A stretch of DNA of 64,000 nucleotides from CAMREV01 sp051656125. Lineage in GTDB: Bacteria > Bacillota_I > Bacilli_A > Mycoplasmatales > Mycoplasmoidaceae. Position numbers and translations under genes: made by a program. Shown here piece by piece: positions 23,011 through 35,359 of this stretch; the first letter of the stretch is position 1; each line of letters opens with the position of its first letter. The notes beneath the pieces are model-generated. The model was not told the DNA's origin. It searched no databases and worked only from the letters and a program-made list of their open reading frames with translations. Location of the stretch: NCBI GenBank assembly GCA_051656125.1, contig JBOGBH010000052.1, positions 310,001-374,000 on the forward strand, given 5' to 3'.

Positions 23011-26000
23011 TTATAGCAATCTTTTCTTATGATTTGCTATTAATTTTTCAATTGCTTCTTTTTCTTTTTGGTTAAGATTTGCATCTTTTTGGGCTGTGTT
23101 TGTTTGACTAGCTTCTTTGAACCCTTTTTCATGTTCAATAATGATATCTTCTAATAGAGATATTCTTTGAACATTTTTTAATCAAGCTCTATGCGATTTA
23201 TTTAATTCTGAATTATTTTCCTCGAACATTTTTATGAAAGTTTTTAACTCAGAAGCAATAATTTCTTCAGAATATTTTAAGATTAATTTTTTAATTTCAT
23301 CTTTATCTTTTAAATTGCCTTCAATTTTGAAATCAATATTTTTTAAAGTTTCATCAATTCTTTTGTAAAGATTAACATCTATTTCATTTGTAATTTGAAG
23401 AATTTCATTATAAAGATTTTCTATTGAAACTTCTTGTTTTTTAGTTATTTCATTTATTTGGTTAGAAATAAAGTTATTTTCACTCTCAATTGAAGATATT
23501 GAGCTTTCTAATTTAGAAATGTTTTCATTAATTTTTGAAATATCGCTATTTTCACCAATATTAATTAATAATTTTGTTTGTTTATCAATTTGATCTTCTA
23601 GCTCTGATATTTTTTTATTATTTGTAACTCATAATTTATAAACTTTTTTAATTTCATTAGAAGAAGTATTTGTATATTTTTTAAGATCAATAATATTGTT
23701 ATTATTCAATGAAGAAATATTCATTACTTCATCAATTAATGATTCAATTTTTAAATTACAATGTCAAATTTCATCAAATATTAATTGATTAATTTTTACA
23801 TTTTTACTATTTAATTTATGAATAATATTTTTTATTTCATCTCTTATTTTTTTATCTTCTTCAGATAAATTTAAAAGTTCTTTTTTGAAAGGTAAGTTAT
23901 TAATTTCTTTAATAACAATGCCATAAACTATTTCTTCAATAGACTTAATTATGTCAGCTTCTTTAATAATTTTTCTAGGATCAAGATTTAATGAGATTGA
24001 ATCTATTTTATTATCAATTTCTTTAATAATTTCTTTAATATTATTTTCAAAATCCTTTTTGAATGCAAATAAGTTATCTTCTAATATTAAATTTTTATTT
24101 TTTAATGATTCTATTTCATTATTAATTGATCCATCCATTTCAAGAATATCTAATAGGTTTTCTTGTAAAGAGTTGTTTTTGTAATCTAAACTATCAATAT
24201 CATATCTTTGTTTTTTTAATTCATCTTTTAACATATTATCTAATGATTTTAATTTTTCATTATTTAATAATCAATCTTTTTGAATTCTTGATATTTCTTC
24301 TGAAATACTATCATTGATATGAGCAAGTTCATTTATTTTTTCTAAACCTTCTTTTTTATCAAATTTTTGATTAACATCTTCTACTAATTTTTGAATTCTT
24401 TCATTTGCTAATTCATAGTTATTATTTACTAAGTTATGAATTATATCAATAGATTCTCTATTTTGATTTATATTAACAGAAGCATTTTCTAAAAATTCCA
24501 TTGAGTTTTTATATACATCATCCACTTTTGAATTAAAATCTTCACCAATTTCTTTTTTAACTTCAGAAACTAAATCATCCATTTTATTTACAAGAATTGT
24601 TTTTTGATTTTTAATATTTTTTTCAATTTTTGAATTTTCATTCATGATTTCCATGATTTCAAATTTTAAATTTTCATCAACTTTAATTAATTCATCCATT
24701 TTTCTTTTTAAATCTGGAGATGGTTCATAATCACTATTAATATTTGACAATTCACTTGATTGGTTTTCAAGCAAGTCTATGAAAGAAGTTAATTTAAAAT
24801 TATTTAATAATCATAATTTTTTATTTTTTTCAATTTCATTGTTTACTTCAACATTAAGTTCTTTTATGTCAGCAATTTTGTGATCTAAGTCAACACTAGC
24901 AACTTGTAAGTTAGATGATAATTTTTCTTCTAGTAAAACAATATTGTTGTTACAGTTGTTTAAATCTTCATTTAGAATTTCATTAATTTTTTCAAATCTT
25001 GATGCAGATTCTTCGCTTGCTGTTTTCACGCTATCAACTAATTCTAATGTTTCATTATATAGCTGATCAATTTTGCCTGTAAAATCATCAGTTAAAGAAT
25101 CAGATAAGTTTTTAATTTCTGTATCTATTTTTTCGCCAAGATCTTGTTCCATAGAGAACATTTTTTCATTTACATCTGATTCAATTGTTTTTATTCTGTC
25201 TTTAATCTTAGATTTTTCAGTTAATAATTTGTTTTTAATTGAATTAGTTTCAGAATAAATATTTTCTATTTCTTGTTTGATATCTCTTTCAGATTGGTAA
25301 AGTTCTTGAATTCTATCAAATGATAAATTTCAAACTTCTTCACTACTTCTACTTAATAATCTTAATTCTTCAGATTGAGTTAATAAAATTTCTTCAAGTG
25401 AAGCTAATTTTTTATTATTAGCAACTCAAGCATCATAATTTTTCTTAATTTCATGCATTGAAGTATCATTATCTAATCTTAATTGTTCAACCTTTTCAAC
25501 TAAAGGTCTAAATTTAGGATCTTCTTCTGGAAGCAAGTTAATGTTTTCATTAATTTCAAATAATGAATTATTTACTTCTAATACAAAACCATTAACTTCA
25601 TCTTTTAATTTGCTAATTTCTTCAGCATTATTTTCAGAGAATAAATGAACTTCATTGATAATTTCAGTCATCTCAGAATATAAAGATGAAATTTTTTCTT
25701 CTATGTCTGTAGAAACTTTTGAAATTTTTTCATCAATTTGACCTGAAAGAACTTCTTTTGAATCAAGAATTTCTTTAGATAAATCATTTTGAATTTCATT
25801 CATTCTTTCAATAACTTTTTCTTTTTCAGATTTTAATTTTTTATGAATAGAGTTTGTTTCAACATATAATGTTTCAATTTCTTCTTTTATATCTTTTTCA
25901 GATTGGTAAAGCTCTTGAATTCTATCAAATGATAAATTTCAAACTTCTTCACTACTTCTACTTAATAATCTTAGTTCTTCAGATTGAGTTAATAAAATTT

Positions 26001-29000
26001 CTTCAAGAGAAGCTAACTTCTTATTGTTTGCTATTCAAGAATCATAGATTTTTTTAATTTCATACATTGAAGTATCATTATCCATTCTCAATTGTTCCAC
26101 TTTTTCAATTAATGGTTTGAATTTAGGATTTTCTTCAGGAAGTAAGTTAATTTCTTCATTAATTTCATATAAGTTGTTGTTAATGTCAACTACAAAGTTA
26201 TTAACTTCTTCTTTTAATTCATTAATTTGATTTGCATTATTTTCAGAGAATAAATGAACTTCATTGATAATTTCAGTCATCTCAGAATATAGAGATGAAA
26301 TTTTTTCTTCTATGTCTGTAGAAACTTTTGAGATTTTTTCATCAATTTGACCTGAAAGAACTTCTTTTGAATCAAGAATTTCTTTAGATAAATCATTTTG
26401 AATTTCGCTCATTCTTTCAAGAACTTTTTCTTTTTCAGATTTTAATTTTGTATGAATAGAATTTGTTTCAACATATAATGTTTCAATTTCTTCCTTTATA
26501 TCTTTTTCAGATTGGTAAAGCTCTTGAATTCTATCAAATGATAAATTTCAAACTTCTTCACTACTTCTACTTAATAATCTTAGTTCTTCAGATTGGGCTA
26601 ATAATAAATCTTCTAATGAAGCTAATTTTTTATTGTTTGCAATTCAAGAATCATAGATTCTTTTAATTTCATACATTGAAGTATCATTATCCATTCTTAA
26701 TTGTTCCACTTTTTCAATTAATGGTTTGAATTTAGGATTCTCTTCAGGAAGTAAGTTAATTTCTTCATTAATTTCATATAAGTTGTTGTTAATGTCAACT
26801 ACAAATTTATTAACTTCTTCTTTTAATTCATTAATTTGATTTGCATTATTTTCAGAGAATAAATGAACTTCGTTGATAATTTCAGTCATCTCAGAATATA
26901 GAGATGAAATTTTTTCTTCTATGTCTGTAGAAACTTTTGAGATTTTTTCATCAATTTGACCTGAAAGAACTTCTTTTGAATCAAGAATTTCTTTAGCTAA
27001 ATCAGTTTGAATTTCTTTCATTCTTTCAAGAACTTTTTCTTTTTCAGTTCTTAGTTTTGTATTAATAGAATTAGTTTCAACATAGAATGCTTCAATTTCT
27101 TCTTTTATATCTTTTTCAGATTGGTAAAGCTCTTGAATTCTATCAAATGATAAATTTCAAACTTCTTCACTACTTCTACTTAATAATCTTAATTCTTCAG
27201 ATTGACATAATAATATATCTTCAAGTGAAGCTAATTTTTTATTGTTTGCCATTCAAGAATCATAGATTCTTTTAATTTCATACATTGAAGTATCATTATC
27301 CATTCTTAATTGTTCAACTTTTTCAATTAATGGTTTGAATTTAGGATTTTCTTCTGGAAGTAAATTAATTTCTTCATTAATTTCATATAAGTTGTTGTTA
27401 ATATCAACTACAAAGTTATTAACTTCTTCTTTTAATTGGTTAATTTCTTGGGCATTATTTTCAGAGAATAAATGAACCTGATTAATAATATCAGTCATTT
27501 CATTATATAGAGATGAAATTTTTTCTTCAATTTCAGAAGATATCTTAGCAACTTTAGTATCAATGTCAGCTATGACTCTTTCTTCTGAGCTGTAAATCTC
27601 TGATAAAACTTTTTCTTCGCTACTATTAATTTCTTTTAATAAATCATTATTAATTAAATCAATTTTGCTATGAATTTTTTCTTTTTCATGAGTTAATTTA
27701 TTTATGATTTGTTTATTTTCTGAAAAAATATTTTCAATTTCTTCTTTTATATGTGATTCAGATTCATAAAGTTCTTGAATTCTATCAAATGAAACATTTC
27801 AAACTTCTTCACTACTTCTACTTAATAATCTCAATTCTTCAGATTGAGCTAATAATAGATCTTCTAATGAAGCTAATTTTTTATTATTATTTTTTCAAAC
27901 ATTATTGATATTAGAAATTTCATTACTTGTAAGTTCTGAGAACATTTTTAAGTCTTCAATTTCCCCAAGCATTTTTTGGAATCTTGGGTCTTCTTCAGGA
28001 AGTTTATTTACTAAGAAATCAATTTCAGATATTTTTGAATCAACTGTCATCAAGCTTAATCTAGTGAAACTATCTAAATTAGTTATTTCATCAATCAATT
28101 CATTTTGTCCATCATTTAATTCACTAATGATGCTAAGCATTTCTTGGTAAAGAAGATCAATTTTCATTGAAGTATCATTTTTAACATCTTCAATTTTCTT
28201 ATCAGTTTCAGCTAAAATATTTTGTTCAACATCAGTTATGATATCTTTAATTTCTTTTTTGTCGTCTTCAACTTTATCTAAGATTTTAATTTCAGATTGA
28301 GCTAAAATTTCTTTTAATTCATTAGCTTTTTCACTTATAGCTTGTTTATTTTTAGAAGATTCAGTGATTATTCTATTTTTGATTGCTTTGTTTTCATTAT
28401 AAATTTGTTCAATTTCTTCTTTTATTTGAGATTCAGAAGCATGAAGTTCATGAATCATATCATAAGAATCAACTAAGTTTCCTTCAGTATATTCTCCTAA
28501 TGCAAGAATTTCTTGTCCTTGTTTATCTAATTTAGATTTTAATACATTGATTTTCTTATTGTTATTTTTAATTGTTTGGAATTGTTCTTGCATTTGATCA
28601 ACTGAAACTTCTGAGTATTCAAATAATGTTTGAATGTCTTCATATATTGCTTCAAATTTTTCATTATGATCAGGAATTAATTTAATTAAATTTTCTAATG
28701 CAGCAATCTCATCTTTATTACTTTGAATTTTGTTAGCAAAAGATATTTCCACATCAGATATTTTTTCTAGTGTTGAAATATTTTCATAATGAATATTTGA
28801 TATTTGTTCAATTAAATCAAAGTTTACTTGCATTAATTTATCATCAAATTTTGCCTCTGATGTAACAATTTTAGAATCCATAACATTTTCTTGATCAGCA
28901 ATTTTTCTATCAATTTCAGATGTTAAATTAATTAGTCTTTCATTTAATTTTTCTTTACCTGCTTCAATTTCAGCTTTTAAACCTTTATTTTCAGTGTAAA

Positions 29001-32000
29001 TTTTTTCTATTTCTTCCTTAATATTTTTTTCTGAATTAAATAATTCATGAATTCTATCAAATGAAGTTGAAATAGCACTATCGCTACTTGAAGCAATGAA
29101 TTGAATTTCTTCAGATTGAGCTATTAATATTTTCTTTAAAGATTTACTTCTTTCAACATTTTTATTTAGTTCTTCTTGTAACTTCATAATGTAGTCAGAT
29201 TGTTCTTTATTTTCCATGCTTAATTGAGCAATAGAATCTACAATTTCAATATAAATAGGGTTGTCTTTAGAAATTCCTCCTCTATTTTTTAATTCTTCTA
29301 TTTCAAGCTGTAAGTAATCAAAAGTTTTTAAAGTATCTGTTTCAATAATCGAAATTTGACGGTTAAGGTCTTGGTTGCTTTCATTTAATTCATTAATTAA
29401 ATTCATAACTTCATTATGAAGAGTAATTAATTTAGTGTCAATGTTCGTATTTATTTCATCAAATTTTGAATCAGTCATTGAAAGTATGTTAGATTCAGTT
29501 GTAGAAATTTTGTTTTCTAATTCTTCATTCAATATTTTAATCTTATTATCTAAATTTTGTTTTTCTTCTAATAGTTTTTGTTCTAATTTACTATTTATTG
29601 CATTAATTGCAAGAATTTCATTTTTAATAGAATTTTCACTTTTATAAAGTTCTTCAGTTTTGCTAAATAAATCACTAAAATTCATTTCAGAGTCATTTGC
29701 TAATGATAATATTTCCTCAGATTTATTTTCTAGCATTACTTCTAATCTTTGAATTTTTTCATTGTTCATTCTTCATGATTCAATGCAATCTCTTACTTCA
29801 TTAGTAGTATGAATTGTAGAGTCTTTAATTTCTCTTATAGTTTCAAAAAGTCTAGAAAATTTTTCATCATGCTCAGGGTCTAAGTGAGTAAAATGTTCTA
29901 ATTCTGCAATTTTTGAATTAACTTCAAAAAGATTTAATGAAACGCCTTCATTAACAATTGATATTTCTTCAAAAGATGATTGATTCTCTTTTTTCAGTTC
30001 ATCTATCATATTAATTGTTTCTTCGTAAAGCTTGATCATTTTGTTATCAGTTTTTTCTGTAACCTTAGTATCTAAATCAAGAATCATTGTATCGATGTTT
30101 GTTGATACATCTTCAATTTTGCTTTCTAAATTATTTTTCTCTTCTTGTAATTTGTTTTCTAAAATACTGTTGCTTTTTAAGATTTTCTTAATTTGATTTT
30201 TGATTTTATTTTCATTTTCATATAAAACATTTATTCTATCAAATGAATCATCAAAAGCTTCCCCAGTTAATGATCTAAGGCTTTGAATTTCATTTGCTTG
30301 ATTGCTTAAAACTTCTTCAAGAATTTCTAATTTTTTATTGTTATCATTTCAAGAAGTATAAATATCTTCAATTTTAGAAATTGCTTCGATGTTAAAAGAT
30401 TTCATTTCATTTACTCTATCAACTAAGTCATCAACTCTTTCGTCTTTAACTTTATCAATTATAGTGTTATCAATTAAATCTTGTAGTTCATCAATTCTTT
30501 TACTTGATGCTTTTAATTTATTTGAAAGATATTCATTTGTTTCTTCAATTTCAACTTTTGTGTTTTGATTTTCAAATTGAATATTAGAAACTAATTCTAA
30601 AGTTTCTTGGTATAAAGCTTGAAGTTTTTCATCAGTTTCTTTTTGAATTTTGTCATCTAAATTATCTAAGTTGCTTAAGATATTATTAATTTCAGTGTTT
30701 ACAACTTCCATTTTATTTTCTAAAATTGAAGAATTTGAATCTAGTTGAGATTCAAGAGTAATTATTTTTTCAGTAATTTCACCAGATGTTTTTTCTATAT
30801 GAGCAATAGATTCACCAGTTAAGTGATCTAGATCATATTGAATTTTTTCGTCAAATGAATCAATTAGTGAATGGAAGTCAGTATAAAGGTTATTGATTTT
30901 TTCATCAATAGCTTCTTTTTCTTTTTCTAAAGTTTTTTCAATTACCTCATTGTTTGCTCTAATAGTAGTTAATTCTGTTTTGAATTCTTCACTTTTAGCT
31001 TTTAATTCATCAATTTGTTTTAATGAAGTAGAGATGTCAGTGTAGTCTGTACTTGATGAAATTTTATTAATTTCTTTTGTATTGTTTAAGATTTTTTCTT
31101 TTAATGATTCAATTTTTTCATTATTTTCGTCTCACATTAAATGAGTTTTTTTAATATCTTTTTTGTGTTTTTCAAAAGTAGCATAAATATTTTCAAAATT
31201 ATTGCTATTTTCATCATAGATAGCAAATTGATCACTAGAAATTTGTCCTAATTGTTCATTGAAAGAATTGAATTTAGATTCAACAGACATAAATAAATCT
31301 TCAAATCTTCTTTGAGATTGAATCATTTCATCTATTATGTCAGATGTAATTTTATTCATTTCCTCCATTGATTTAGAAAGGTTTGTGTTTCATTCAGCAA
31401 TTGAATCTTTATTTTTGTCATAAAATTCATCTTTTACTTCTGTAACTTTGTCTAAAAACTCTTTTCTTAGTTTTGAATATTTGTTCTCATTTTCAGAATT
31501 AGCTTCTTCAATAGATGATAAAATAAGTCTTTCACTTCTAGCAGAAGACTCAGCTATTTTATAATCAATTTCATTATCTCTATCATGTATAATACCTAAA
31601 ATATTATTTTCTAGATCATATAGTTTAGCATTAATTTCATAGTTGATTTGTTCTACTCTCTCATAGATCATATCTAATTTAGATTCATCTATTCTTACAA
31701 CTCTTCTGCTATTATTTTTATAATTTTCCATTTCATCACCTTCTATCTCATCCCATTCATCTCAAGGAATTTCCTCTATATAATTTTGGTTATTGTTGTT
31801 TGCTACATTCTTTCTTTGAACATTTATGTTTTGATTATTATTATTTATTAATTCTTTTAATCTATTTATTTCTTCAATGTAATGTTGATTATCTTCAACA
31901 TTATTTTTATCTTTTAATATATCTTTTAATCTTTCAATTTCAAGATAATATTTATCATTGTTATTATCATTTTTTTGCTTAATTAATTCTTTCAATGAAT

Positions 32001-33474
32001 TTATTTCATCTAAGTAATGATTATTTGAATTTTTACTAAGCAACTGCAATTCATGTCGAAATTTATCATTATTAACACCAACGATATCATTTAAATTAAA
32101 TAGCATTTCTTTTATATGGCCTATTTGACTATTAATGTAAGCTAGTTGATCTTGAGATTGAGCATTAATTTCATGTGTCTCATTTAGTATGTGAGTTGTA
32201 GTTTTGTAATCATTTTCCAGTAGTTCTTCCCTAAGCTGGGTGGCAACGTTCATAATCTCACTTAAATTTTCATTGTTGCTATGTAATAGTTCATCTCTTA
32301 AATTAACAAGTAAGTCATTGTATATCATTGAACTTTCATCAACTTTATTTAATATAGTGTGATCCATATTAATTGCATCTTCGTTAGAAAAATGAATTCT
32401 ATTTTCTAATTCATCAAGTCTGTTATGAAGTTCAGCTGTCTTGTATTCTGTATTTTCAATAATATTGTCATTACTATATAATAACTCATCTCTTAAATTA
32501 TAAAGTGAATCATCTTGCTTATTTTCTAAATTATCAAGTCTATTATGAAGTTCAGCTGTTCTGTATTCTGTATTTTCAATAATATTGTCATTACTATACA
32601 ATAACTCATCTCTTAAATTATAAAGTGAATCTTCTTGTCTAATAGCATTTTCTTCAACTTTATCTAATATAGCATAATCCATAGAAACTAAGTCTTGGTT
32701 TGAATTATCCACTTTATTTTCTAAAGTGCTAATTTTATTATTTAATGTAGAACTTAGAAAGTTAGTAGTTTTAATTGTACTATCCTTCAATGATTGTTCT
32801 ATAGTGTTAATGTAGTTAAATAAGTTTTGAGTGTTATCATCATTTACTTTTGTAATTTCATCATATAAGAATTGACAGTCATATGCATTTGCATTCATGT
32901 TAATAGCTTCATATAATGAATTTTGGCTCGCATAAATTTCTTCTCTTAAAGCACTTAAAGAATCATAAAAATTTTTATCTAGAGCTTTGTTACCGCCAAC
33001 AGAATTAGATATATTGTTTTGTAAATAATTTAAAGCACTATATAATTGATCAGCATTTTTATTGTTAGTATCAATAATTGTTCCCATTGGGTAACCAGTA
33101 GTATTATTGTTGGCAATATTATTAATTGCATTCCTATTTGTAGAAATCTCATTTTTTAAAATTGCTATTTGGTTAATTAAATCATCTAATTGATTATTTC
33201 CTACTAAATTAGTTTTTTGAAATACAGGTTGAGTAACTATTGGAGGGATGTATGTTTGTGGAGAAGTAAAAGAATGGCTTGAACCAGAATTAGAGTTAAT
33301 AATATTATTTTTTATATCCATTAGTTGATGCGAAATTTTACCTTCTACATCTGTAATTAGATTAAAAAGTTGTTGATTACCACTATTACTTACTTCAGCA
33401 ATTTTATTAAAAATTAAATCAATATCGTTTGCATTAGAGTCATAATTATTATTATTTTGTCTTTTTTTAGCCAC
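23011..33474 (-). CDS. Giant repetitive coiled-coil protein (~3487 residues)
   Basis: One continuous frame of 3488 codons under the TGA=Trp code. I checked a 420-base stretch codon by codon and found no TAA or TAG, and all segments share one frame. There is no signal peptide or membrane segment, so it is cytoplasmic. Residues 1-150 are Asn/Gln-rich and low-complexity. Residues 150-560 hold helical repeats, including a 40-residue duplication and three copies of a YxxEIxxLKxLI motif. An acidic PWDEWDEIEGDE patch comes next. The rest is about 16 units, mostly near 200 residues, each opening with W-x-x-N-N-K/E-K-L and continuing as heptad-like Leu/Ile/Glu/Lys helix. W-box codons lie at 31390, 31132, 30349, 29773, 27895, 27253, 26644, 26035, 25426, 24811, 24271, 23764, 23629 and 23182. 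Two units near 29150 and 28550 lost the Trp. Start is GTG with AAGGG upstream. A cytoskeletal or motility scaffold is an inference. Confidence 0.85.
25429..27897 (-). repeat. Near-identical tandem repeat units inside the giant gene
   Basis: Three consecutive units of exactly 609 bases (W-box Trp codons at 27253, 26644, 26035 and then 25426) are nearly identical in DNA and protein. The preceding unit is 642 bases, carrying an 11-codon insertion with otherwise matching ends. The opening third of the next unit (down to about 25250) is also conserved. A sub-block around the segment encoding SSEEVWNLSFDRIQELYQSE is almost invariant in five units. This points to recent unequal recombination. Confidence 0.9.
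32401..32640 (-). repeat. Two 120-base direct repeats in the giant gene
   Basis: 32401-32520 and 32521-32640 match almost base for base with a 120-base offset. Each encodes a 40-residue helical unit containing YNLRDELLYSNDNIIENTEY. The copies lie before the main ~200-residue repeat array. Confidence 0.9.
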
Positions 33475-33475
33475 A

Positions 33476-33493
33476 AATAACCCTTTTGTTATT
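33476..33493 (-). promoter_or_regulatory. Hairpin presenting the ribosome site of the giant gene
   Basis: The inverted repeat AATAAC/GTTATT forms a six-base stem whose loop holds AAAAGG of the ribosome-binding site, one base before the GTG start codon at 33474. It could tune translation of this very long protein. It is short and may be coincidental. Confidence 0.35.
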
Positions 33494-33548
33494 AAATTTT
33501 TTTATAAAATTTACACTATATACACTAATAATAATATATTTTTTGCAT

Positions 33549-33557
33549 ATTTTAGCA
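33549..33557 (-). promoter_or_regulatory. Candidate extended -10 promoter of the giant gene
   Basis: Minus strand reads TGCTAAAAT (TG, one base, TAAAAT), an extended -10, about 75 bases before the GTG start and just after the ribosomal-operon terminator. No -35 is evident. Confidence 0.3.
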
Positions 33558-33580
33558 TAAAAAATAACAAATTAAAAATA

Positions 33581-33609
33581 AAAAATGCAACTTTTGAGGT
33601 TGCATTTTT
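33581..33609 (-). terminator. Terminator of the ribosomal protein operon
   Basis: Perfect 11-base stem (AAAAATGCAAC with GTTGCATTTTT, seven-base loop) immediately after the rplQ stop, followed by a U-rich tail in minus-strand RNA. It separates the operon from the giant coiled-coil gene. Confidence 0.8.
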
Positions 33610-33969
33610 TTAAACTAATGATAAAATTGCTTTTTCAGTATTGTCGCCTTGTCTTCTACCAAGTTTTAATACTCTAGTGTATCCACCATTTCTATCTTTG
33701 TATTTTTTGCCTAAATCATTAAATAATTTTTTTAACAATTCATCGCTAGAAGCATTTTTAGTATCTAATAATATTGCAGCTGCTTGTCTTCTAGATGCAA
33801 GAGTATTTTTTTTAGCTAAAGTAATTATTCTATCTACATGTTTTCTAGTTTCTTTTGCTTTAGTTAAAGTAGTGATTATTTCTCCATATGCTATAACATC
33901 AGAAACTTGTTGTCTAATTACCATTTGTCTTCAAGCAGTAGTTTTACCCTTTTTATTTATATAAGACAT
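33610..33969 (-). CDS. rplQ: Ribosomal protein L17
   Basis: L17, 119 residues, binds 23S rRNA near the exit tunnel. The N-terminal WRQMVIRQQVSDVIAYGEI and TRKHVDRIITLAKK, and the C-terminal NGGYTRVLKLGRRQGDN, are the conserved family blocks. TGA at codon 13 is Trp, which places the true ATG at 33969, 15 codons upstream of the first internal Met. Last gene of the S10-spc-alpha operon, seven bases after rpoA, directly before the terminator. Confidence 0.97.
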
Positions 33970-33975
33970 TTCTAA

Positions 33976-34956
33976 TTACCTTTCTTCTTTAAATGTTAAA
34001 TTTCTATCTTCAATTTTTTTAACAATTTCTTTTAAAGATTTTTTACCAAGATTTCTAATTTTTTCAATTTCAAGTCTAGTCATATTAGTGATTTGATGAA
34101 TTGTTTGAATTCCAGCTCTTTTTAAACAGTTATAAGATCTAACAGAAAGGTCTAATTCTTCAATTGGAATTGATAAGAAGTTATTAGTAGATTTTTCTGA
34201 ATCATCTCTCATTGTATTAAATTCTGATATTTTTTTATTAATTTCAACTAATGGAGAGTAATGATCAATTAAAATTTTACTTGCTAATGCTACTGCATCT
34301 GAAGGTGAAATCGAACCATTTGTAACCACTTCAATAGTTAATGCATCATTTGTATCACTTTTTGATGTTTTAATTTCTTCAATTGAATAACTAGTTCTAA
34401 TAATTGGAGAAAAATTCGAATCAATAGCAATTATTCCAATTGAATTAATTGATTCTTTGTTTTCTTGAAAAGATTTAAAACCCCTTCCAACAGTTGCATA
34501 TAAATCCATATTGAACTTTGTTCCCTCATTAACATAACAAATGTATAAATCAGGATTTAATATTTTAAATTCAGCTGGACAAACAATATCTTTCGCTGTA
34601 ACAATACCACCTGTTGATTTTATTTGCATCACTGGTCATTTTTCAATTCTAGTATTTTCTAATGCATCCATCGAAGAAACATCTTCTTGAAATTGAATAA
34701 CTAATTTTTTTAGATTTAAGATTATTTCAGTAACATCCTCTTTAACACCCTTAATAGCTTGAAACTCATGAGGTACATTAGGAATTTTAATAGCAAAAAG
34801 ACTTGCACCAATAATATTACCAATTAGTGCCCTTCTTAAACCATTACCTATTGTATTTCCAAAACCTTTTTCTAATGGTTTAATTGTAAATTTTCCATAA
34901 TTATCATTTTCTAATAATGTATCAAAATTAATTTTGTATTTTAAAAATTTATTCAT
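33976..34956 (-). CDS. rpoA: RNA polymerase subunit alpha
   Basis: The 326-residue alpha subunit nucleates RNA polymerase assembly. The N-terminal domain shows GNTIGNGLRRALI and PHEFQAIKGVKEDV. The C-terminal helix-hairpin-helix domain, which contacts UP elements, has ELDLSVRSYNCLKRAGI and RNLGKKSLKEI. TGA at 34636 is Trp and joins the two halves. A retained C-terminal domain is consistent with the UP-like sequence at the rRNA promoter. It lies between rpsK and rplQ, the standard place. Confidence 0.97.
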
Positions 34957-34979
34957 ATTTTTTTCCTTTTCCTAAGATA

Positions 34980-35348
34980 CTATCTTGGTTTTTTTGGTGG
35001 TCTACAACCATTGTGAGGTATTGGAGTAATATCTCAAATTTCTGTTATATCTAACCCTGCAGTATTTAAACTTCTAATAGCAGTATCTTTACCACTTCCA
35101 GTTCCATTAACTTTTACTATTATTGATTTTAATCCTAATGATATTGCATTTTTAGCAGCAGCTTCTGCTGCAATACCTGCAGCATAAGGTGTTGATTTTT
35201 TACTATTCTTATAACCAATTGAACCTGAACTTGATCAAGAAATAGCATTTCCTTGTAAATCAGTTAAAGTTATAATTGTGTTATTTGAAGTAGAATGTAT
35301 GTGACCAATACCTAAATGTGAAGCTAATTTTTTTTTCTTTTTTGCCAT
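34980..35348 (-). CDS. rpsK: Ribosomal protein S11
   Basis: S11, 122 residues, lines the platform of the 30S subunit near the mRNA exit. The signature PIPHNGCRPPKKPR is at the C-terminus. The core has GNAISWSS and KNSKKSTPYAAG-type segments. Two or more TGA codons are Trp, so standard-code tools miss it. ATG 35348 begins MAKKKKK. It lies 11 bases after rpsM and 23 bases before rpoA. Confidence 0.96.
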
Positions 35349-35359
35349 AAATATTTCTC

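Noticed and set aside
25250..27897. CRISPR-like array or transposon copies
   Set aside because: The repeats are 609-base coding units in one open frame with no spacers, inverted ends or transposase. They are protein-internal repeats.
23951..29647. Plus-strand frames opposite the giant gene, including several similar ones repeated every 609 bases
   Set aside because: They are shadows of the minus-strand repeats with Phe/Leu/Ile-rich composition, no ribosome sites and no family features.
23011..33474. Interpretation as a string of decayed pseudogenes or many small genes
   Set aside because: All fragments share one frame, and the breaks are only at TGA. No TAA or TAG was found in the stretches checked codon by codon. 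The TGA positions recur at the same place in each repeat as conserved Trp.
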